IMG/VR virus record: IMGVR_UViG_3300037041_000008
Location: 1-25,792 of that record
Reading direction: 5' to 3' (one strand)
Source: a virus
Length of the DNA: 25,792 nt
Part shown: positions 21,561 through 25,792 of the stretch, in pieces
Layout: every line of letters starts with the position of its first letter
Numbering within the stretch: the stretch's first letter is position 1
Position numbers and translations under genes: made by a program
The notes under the pieces: generated by a model
Told to the model about the DNA's origin: nothing
What the model saw: the letters and a program-made list of their open reading frames with translations, nothing else
Databases searched by the model: none

Positions 21561-24500
21561 ATGTCCATTGATGTAAACGCTATTGAGCAGACTGTTGAAG
21601 TTACGGCAGTAGGGGATGAGGTAAATGTTAACATCATTGACCAACCAGTCCTTGTTTCCGTAACGGACCAAATTATAGAGGTAGAGGCATCGGGTGCAGC
21701 AGGTCCACAAGGTCCTGCAGGTGCAGGTGTGGCAGCGGGTGGAACTACGGGTCAAGTATTGAGCAAGGCATCTAATACGAATTATGACACAGTTTGGGTT
21801 GATGCAGGTGCAGGAACAGTTTATTCGGTCAATGCAAGTGGAAGCACGGGCATAAGCGTAACGGGTGGACCTATTACGGGAGCAGGAACTTTAACGATAA
21901 CGAACACCGCACCCGACCAAATAGTCGCATTGACTGGTGCGGGTACTGCGGTCATTACGGGTACTTATCCTAACTTTACAATCACTGCAAACGACCAATA
22001 TAGCGGAACAGTAACCTCGGTAAACTTAACCGCAGGAACGGGCATATCAGTAAGTGGTGGACCTATTACTTCAAGCGGTAGCATATCAGTAACGAATACC
22101 GCACCCGACCAAGTGGTATCACTAACGGGAGGCGGTACTACAACCATAACGGGAACATATCCAAACTTCACGATTTCAAGTGCTGATTCAGCAGTAGGAA
22201 CAGTTACCTCCGTTAATATGACTGTGCCAACGGGATTGACTATTTCGGGCAATCCAATAACCTCGGCAGGAACTTTGGCACTTGCTTTGGCAAGTGGATA
22301 TTCAATACCTACAACGGCATCACAAGCGACATGGGATGCTGCTTACAATGACAAAATAAATAGTGCAGCAGTAACGGGAACAACTACAAAAACGCTTACC
22401 CTTAATCAGCAAGATGGTGGCACTGTAACCGCTTCTTGGTCAGATATAGACACGGGATTGACTTCGGTTGGACTTAGTATGCCATCAGCATTTGCGGTCA
22501 GCAATTCGCCTCTAACGAGCAATGGAACACTTGCGGTAACGGGTGCAGGTACATCGGCACAATATGTTCGTGGTGATGGGCAACTTGCCAACTTCCCTAC
22601 AAATGTCGGTGGCGGTTCATCGGTTAATTACTACCTAAATGGTAGTGTTTCACAAGGAACATTTGGTGGTGACACTTACTATGAAATGAGTAAGACACCC
22701 ATCATTGGTGCAGGTACTAATTTTACAAGAACTAACGCACAAGGTAATGGGTATATCGCATCTTTTATAACTGATGCAGGTGACCCTGCTTTGTTGAACA
22801 TCCCAGGAGGTAATTGGAATCTTGAGTTTTATTTTCAAGCAAGTAGCGGAGGCGGTAATCCATCGTTTTATGCTGAACTATACAAAGTAAGTTCCGCAAA
22901 CGTATTTACACTTATTGGAAGTGGTTCTACTAATCCTGAAGGTATTACAAATGGGACTGCCGTAGACCAATACTATACATCAATACCCGTTCCGCAAACG
23001 GCATTACTTGCTACTGATAGGATAGCGATTAGGATATTTGTTACACCAAGCGGAAGGACTATAACATTGCACACAGAGAATAGTAATCTTTGTGAGGTTC
23101 TGACAACATTCTCAACGGGATTAAACGCCCTAAACGGATTAACAGACCAAGTGCAATACTTTGCAACGGGAACAAGTGGGACTGACTTTGCAATCAGTTC
23201 AGCAACCGATACGCATACTTTCAACCTACCTATCGCATCGGGAACAAATACGGGGAAATTAAGCAATACTGATTGGACAACATTTAACTCCAAACAAAAT
23301 GCGATTACTTTAACCACTACGGGTACAAGTGGTGCGAGTACGTTTATATCAAATACCTTAAATGTTCCGACTTACACATTAAGCGGATTGGGTGGTGTTC
23401 CAACCTCACGCACACTAACCATCAATGGTACTGCCTTTGATTTGAGTGCTGATAGAACATTTAGCGTTGGTACAGTCACATCTGTTGCTGCTTTAACTTT
23501 AGGCACAACGGGAACTGATTTAAGTTCAACTGTTGCAAACGGAACAACAACACCCGTAATAACCTTACAAGTACCTACGGCATCTGCTACGAATAGAGGT
23601 GCATTGAGTAGTGCAGATTGGACTACATTCAATGGCAAACAAGCTGCATTAAACGGAACGGGTTTCGTAAAGATTAGCGGTACTACGATTAGTTATGATA
23701 ACTCAACCTACTACCTCGCCTCCAACCCAAGTGCATATATCGCATTAACTGCGTTAACGGCATCAGCACCTTTGTCATACAACAATACAACTGGTGCGTT
23801 CACAATTTCACAAGCGAGTGGTAGTGTGAACGGGTTTCTATCATCAACGGACTGGACTACGTTTAACAATAAACAAAACACAATCACTAACCCCGTAACG
23901 GGAACGGGTACAACGAACTACCTACCGAAATGGACAAGTGGGAGTGCGATTGGGAATAGTTTGGTACATGATGATGGAACGAATGTAGGGATTGGGACTG
24001 CAAGTGCTGCGTACAAGTTAGATGTTGCTGGAGAAGTAAGAGCAAATAACTTGTTTCGTACAACAGATGGAACAAACATAGGAATATTTGGTTCAAGTGT
24101 TTTTAATACAAATGTTATTGGAATAGGTTCCTCAAATAATGTTCCTTTAGTCTTTGGAACAAATGCCACCGAACGTGCAAGATTCACCTCCGGTGGTAAT
24201 CTCCTTGTAAATTCCACCACCGACAACGGCAGTCGTTTGCAGGTAACGGGGAATGGGTATTTTGATGGGAATGTGGGAGTCGGAACTGCTGGACCATATT
24301 TTGCAAAACTTCAAATTAACGCAAGTGGTGCAGGATTTCAAGATGCATTAATATTAGAAAATACAAATTCAGCAGCAGCTAATTTAGGTACTGCATTAAC
24401 ATTTGCAGGAGTAGGAAGTGTCGCTCAAACAGTAATAAGAAGTGCTTGGGATGGTGCAGCAACTACCGATGCCTATATGTCATTTTTGACAAAAGGTTCT

Positions 24501-25436
24501 GGTTCTGTAACAGAACGTATGCGTATCACCTCCTCCGGCAACCTCGGATTGGGAGTTCAGCCGAGTGCGTGGAGTGTAGGCAAGGCAATACAAGTTGATA
24601 GTGTAGCGGTTTCTTTGTGGGGTGTTGGAAACCAAACCGCATTGATGAACAATGCGTATTATAATAGTGGAGATAAATATGCGGTAAATGGTGAGGCATC
24701 TTATTATTTACAAGCATCCGGTTCTCATAAATGGTTCAACGCCCCCTCCGGAACCGCAGGTAACGCAATCAGCTTCACCCAAGCAATGACGCTGACAGCA
24801 AATGGTAGGTTGCTTTTGGGGACTACTACGGAGGGGACGTATTTGTTGGATGTGAATGGTACGGGTAGTTTTAGTGATAATGTTTTAATTAATAAAACTG
24901 GTGCATCAACATTGAACCTTGGTCAAGGAACTACAACCCTTGATTATGGCAGAATCAATTTCTATGGCAAAGTAACTGGTAATTCCCAAACTATTGGTTA
25001 TATGTCATTTATTAATACGCAAAGTGGTTCAGCAGTTAATAGCGGAGAATTAGAGTTTGCTCATGAAGGAACTACTGCCGACAATAAATCTTATTTTTCT
25101 TTAAAAGTTCATAATGGTACTTCATTAATAAACCCATTACTAATCGCCTCCACCGGTGCTGCCAGCTTTTCAAGTAGTGTGGCGGCTGCGTCATATACAG
25201 TCAACGATGCAGGAAACATAACTGTCGGCACAACCACAGGAACTAAGATTGGAACGGCAACATCGCAGAAACTTTCCTTTTGGAACGCAACACCTATTGT
25301 TCAACCCACTACTGCGGTTGCTGCTGCTACTTTTGTTGCAAATACAAGTTTAATTATGAATGATACGGCAACATTTGATGGATATACAATAGGACAAGTC
25401 GTAAAAGCATTAAGAAACGCAGGATTATTAGCATAA
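21561..25436 (+). CDS. large repetitive tail fibre
   Basis: A 1291-residue fibre. The N-terminus (to residue 43) is a short attachment region, followed by a collagen-like GAAGPQGPAGAG (about 45-56). Four to five copies of a TSV...GxxxS..PITS.GTL unit follow. Next is a beta-sandwich-like domain (about 353-520) with NWNLEFYFQASSGGG. Three DWTTFNxKQ repeats follow. The distal half mixes variable blocks with hinge-like phrases (GNVGVGTAGP; TERMRITSSGNLGLG; YLLDVNGTGSF). The end, SQKLSFWNATPIVQPT and then IGQVVKALRNAGLLA, is a common fibre C-terminus. No S74 chaperone motif was recognised. It is presumably trimeric and contacts the host receptor. Confidence 0.8.
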   Translation: MSIDVNAIEQTVEVTAVGDEVNVNIIDQPVLVSVTDQIIEVEASGAAGPQGPAGAGVAAGGTTGQVLSKASNTNYDTVWVDAGAGTVYSVNASGSTGISVTGGPITGAGTLTITNTAPDQIVALTGAGTAVITGTYPNFTITANDQYSGTVTSVNLTAGTGISVSGGPITSSGSISVTNTAPDQVVSLTGGGTTTITGTYPNFTISSADSAVGTVTSVNMTVPTGLTISGNPITSAGTLALALASGYSIPTTASQATWDAAYNDKINSAAVTGTTTKTLTLNQQDGGTVTASWSDIDTGLTSVGLSMPSAFAVSNSPLTSNGTLAVTGAGTSAQYVRGDGQLANFPTNVGGGSSVNYYLNGSVSQGTFGGDTYYEMSKTPIIGAGTNFTRTNAQGNGYIASFITDAGDPALLNIPGGNWNLEFYFQASSGGGNPSFYAELYKVSSANVFTLIGSGSTNPEGITNGTAVDQYYTSIPVPQTALLATDRIAIRIFVTPSGRTITLHTENSNLCEVLTTFSTGLNALNGLTDQVQYFATGTSGTDFAISSATDTHTFNLPIASGTNTGKLSNTDWTTFNSKQNAITLTTTGTSGASTFISNTLNVPTYTLSGLGGVPTSRTLTINGTAFDLSADRTFSVGTVTSVAALTLGTTGTDLSSTVANGTTTPVITLQVPTASATNRGALSSADWTTFNGKQAALNGTGFVKISGTTISYDNSTYYLASNPSAYIALTALTASAPLSYNNTTGAFTISQASGSVNGFLSSTDWTTFNNKQNTITNPVTGTGTTNYLPKWTSGSAIGNSLVHDDGTNVGIGTASAAYKLDVAGEVRANNLFRTTDGTNIGIFGSSVFNTNVIGIGSSNNVPLVFGTNATERARFTSGGNLLVNSTTDNGSRLQVTGNGYFDGNVGVGTAGPYFAKLQINASGAGFQDALILENTNSAAANLGTALTFAGVGSVAQTVIRSAWDGAATTDAYMSFLTKGSGSVTERMRITSSGNLGLGVQPSAWSVGKAIQVDSVAVSLWGVGNQTALMNNAYYNSGDKYAVNGEASYYLQASGSHKWFNAPSGTAGNAISFTQAMTLTANGRLLLGTTTEGTYLLDVNGTGSFSDNVLINKTGASTLNLGQGTTTLDYGRINFYGKVTGNSQTIGYMSFINTQSGSAVNSGELEFAHEGTTADNKSYFSLKVHNGTSLINPLLIASTGAASFSSSVAAASYTVNDAGNITVGTTTGTKIGTATSQKLSFWNATPIVQPTTAVAAATFVANTSLIMNDTATFDGYTIGQVVKALRNAGLLA
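21813..22544 (+). repeat. tandem fibre repeat, about 30-residue units
   Basis: Units beginning GTVYSVN, GTVTSVN, GTVTSVN and LTSVGLS each run into an S..PIT..GTL or equivalent strand. Two intervening copies of PDQxVxLTGxGTxxITGTYPNFTI lie between the first three. DNA copies are diverged but share ACCTCxGT-like tracts (for example at 22010 and 22205). A fifth, looser copy (GTVTSVAALTL) starts at 23469. The repeats probably build a triple-beta fibre shaft. Confidence 0.65.
23261..23886 (+). repeat. three DWTTFNxKQ repeats in the fibre gene
   Basis: The copies are at about 23261-23306 (SNTDWTTFNSKQNAI), 23607-23651 (SSADWTTFNGKQAAL) and 23841-23886 (SSTDWTTFNNKQNTI), separated by 235-350 bases. 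The protein phrase is strongly conserved while codons vary (GATTGGACAACATTT, GATTGGACTACATTC, GACTGGACTACGTTT), so selection on protein is likely. They may be trimerisation knots along the shaft. Confidence 0.7.
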
Positions 25437-25454
25437 ATATAAAACAAAATAAAA

Positions 25455-25754
25455 ATGGCAAAACAAATATCACCCGTCAATGTATGGGTAAATGGCGAAA
25501 GCAAGGAAGCGAAGTATCTTCAAGTAACGGGCATCAATGACAACTACGAATCATCAGCAACCAACTATTGGCAGATGTTCACAATGAACGTAGATGCTGA
25601 AGGTGTAGAAACAATGGGCGAGCAAGTCGCTCAATCAAATCTCACAATAGACGGGGCGGATTACATCGCATGGGGTGACCAACCTGCAATGGCAATCAAT
25701 GCTTGGATTTATCAGTGGGTTGCGGATAAATTAAATTTAGTAATTTTACCTTAA
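25455..25754 (+). CDS. small conserved-type phage protein, possibly fibre-associated
   Basis: A 99-residue protein with an A-rich leader and no Shine-Dalgarno. It begins ISPVNVWVNGESKEAKYLQVT and contains NYWQMFTMNVDAEG, then LTIDGADYIAWGDQPAMAIN and a final helix with YQWVADKLNLVIL. It recurs just downstream of fibre genes in Bacteroidota phages as far as I recognise, but its role is unknown. Beta strands plus a C-terminal helix would fit a small structural or assembly helper. It starts 18 bases after the fibre stop and is probably cotranscribed. Confidence 0.65.
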   Translation: MAKQISPVNVWVNGESKEAKYLQVTGINDNYESSATNYWQMFTMNVDAEGVETMGEQVAQSNLTIDGADYIAWGDQPAMAINAWIYQWVADKLNLVILP

Positions 25755-25764
25755 AATAAACACT

Positions 25765-25792
25765 ATGACTATTGTAGAACTGAAAGCCTCCG
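25765..25792 (+). CDS. start of a further gene, cut by the window end
   Basis: An ATG at 25765, ten bases after the previous stop and preceded by an A-rich leader, opens a frame reading MTIVELKAS to the window edge. Spacing and leader match the other genes here. Only nine residues are visible, so no function can be given. Confidence 0.5.

Noticed and set aside
21561-25436. Diversity-generating retroelement variable region in the fibre
   Set aside because: No reverse transcriptase or template repeat is present in the window, and the repeats differ mostly at synonymous or scattered positions rather than at template adenines.
1-25792. CRISPR array, insertion sequence or attachment site
   Set aside because: No regularly spaced direct repeats, transposase, terminal inverted repeats or integrase are visible. 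The repeats in 21800-23900 are coding fibre repeats.

Overview
This window reads as the packaging and structural half of a tailed double-stranded DNA phage (or prophage) of a Bacteroidota host. Every convincing gene is on the + strand, packed head to tail with many 4-bp ATGA overlaps. Leaders are A-rich rather than Shine-Dalgarno-like (for example before the capsid gene at 16103 and the gene at 25455). One promoter-like site fits the Bacteroidota TAnnTTTG form. Most products look like those of Bacteroidota phages. No integrase, repressor, replication or lysis gene is visible, so lifestyle cannot be judged. The host assignment comes from sequence style and family recognition, not from a search.

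Layout. (1) Positions 1-2775: small accessory genes, comprising a membrane mini-protein, a free-standing HNH homing-type endonuclease, two tiny Cys4 zinc-ribbon proteins, unknown small proteins and a GT-B glycosyltransferase. (2) 2777-6043: a tightly coupled run of a family-2-like glycosyltransferase, a collagen-lysyl (PLOD)-type glycosyltransferase, a class I SAM methyltransferase and a ParB-domain DNA methyltransferase whose middle looks recombined. (3) 6054-7570: small and large terminase subunits. (4) 7571-8069: a 0.5-kb gene-free stretch with a promoter-like site, a three-hairpin candidate small RNA ending in a strong terminator, and further inverted repeats. (5) 8070-14390: a tail-chaperone-like gene with an in-phase T_TTT_TTT slippery site and an overlapping -1 reading frame, an HK97-gp10-like protein, two large tail/hub-like proteins and the tape measure. 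(6) 14401-17624: XkdF-like protease with a nested domain, scaffold-like protein, major capsid protein, a 14-bp hairpin, and a probable tail tube protein closed by a terminator. (7) 17716-21556: small structural protein, portal with a long C-terminal extension, connector and tail-completion-like proteins, and a BppU-N-like protein. (8) 21561-25792: a 1291-residue repetitive, modular tail fibre, one small conserved-type protein and the first codons of another.

How it works together. Terminase packages DNA through the portal into a shell built from capsid protein, scaffold and protease. Connector and completion proteins join the tail, whose length is set by a roughly 550-residue tape measure. 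The fibre and BppU-like proteins probably make host contact. The glycosyltransferase/methyltransferase block may decorate virion, host surface or DNA, while the ParB-methyltransferase probably protects phage DNA. Three points merit most attention: the candidate small RNA and structured region after terminase, the probable -1 frameshift gene, and the PLOD-type glycosyltransferase cassette.
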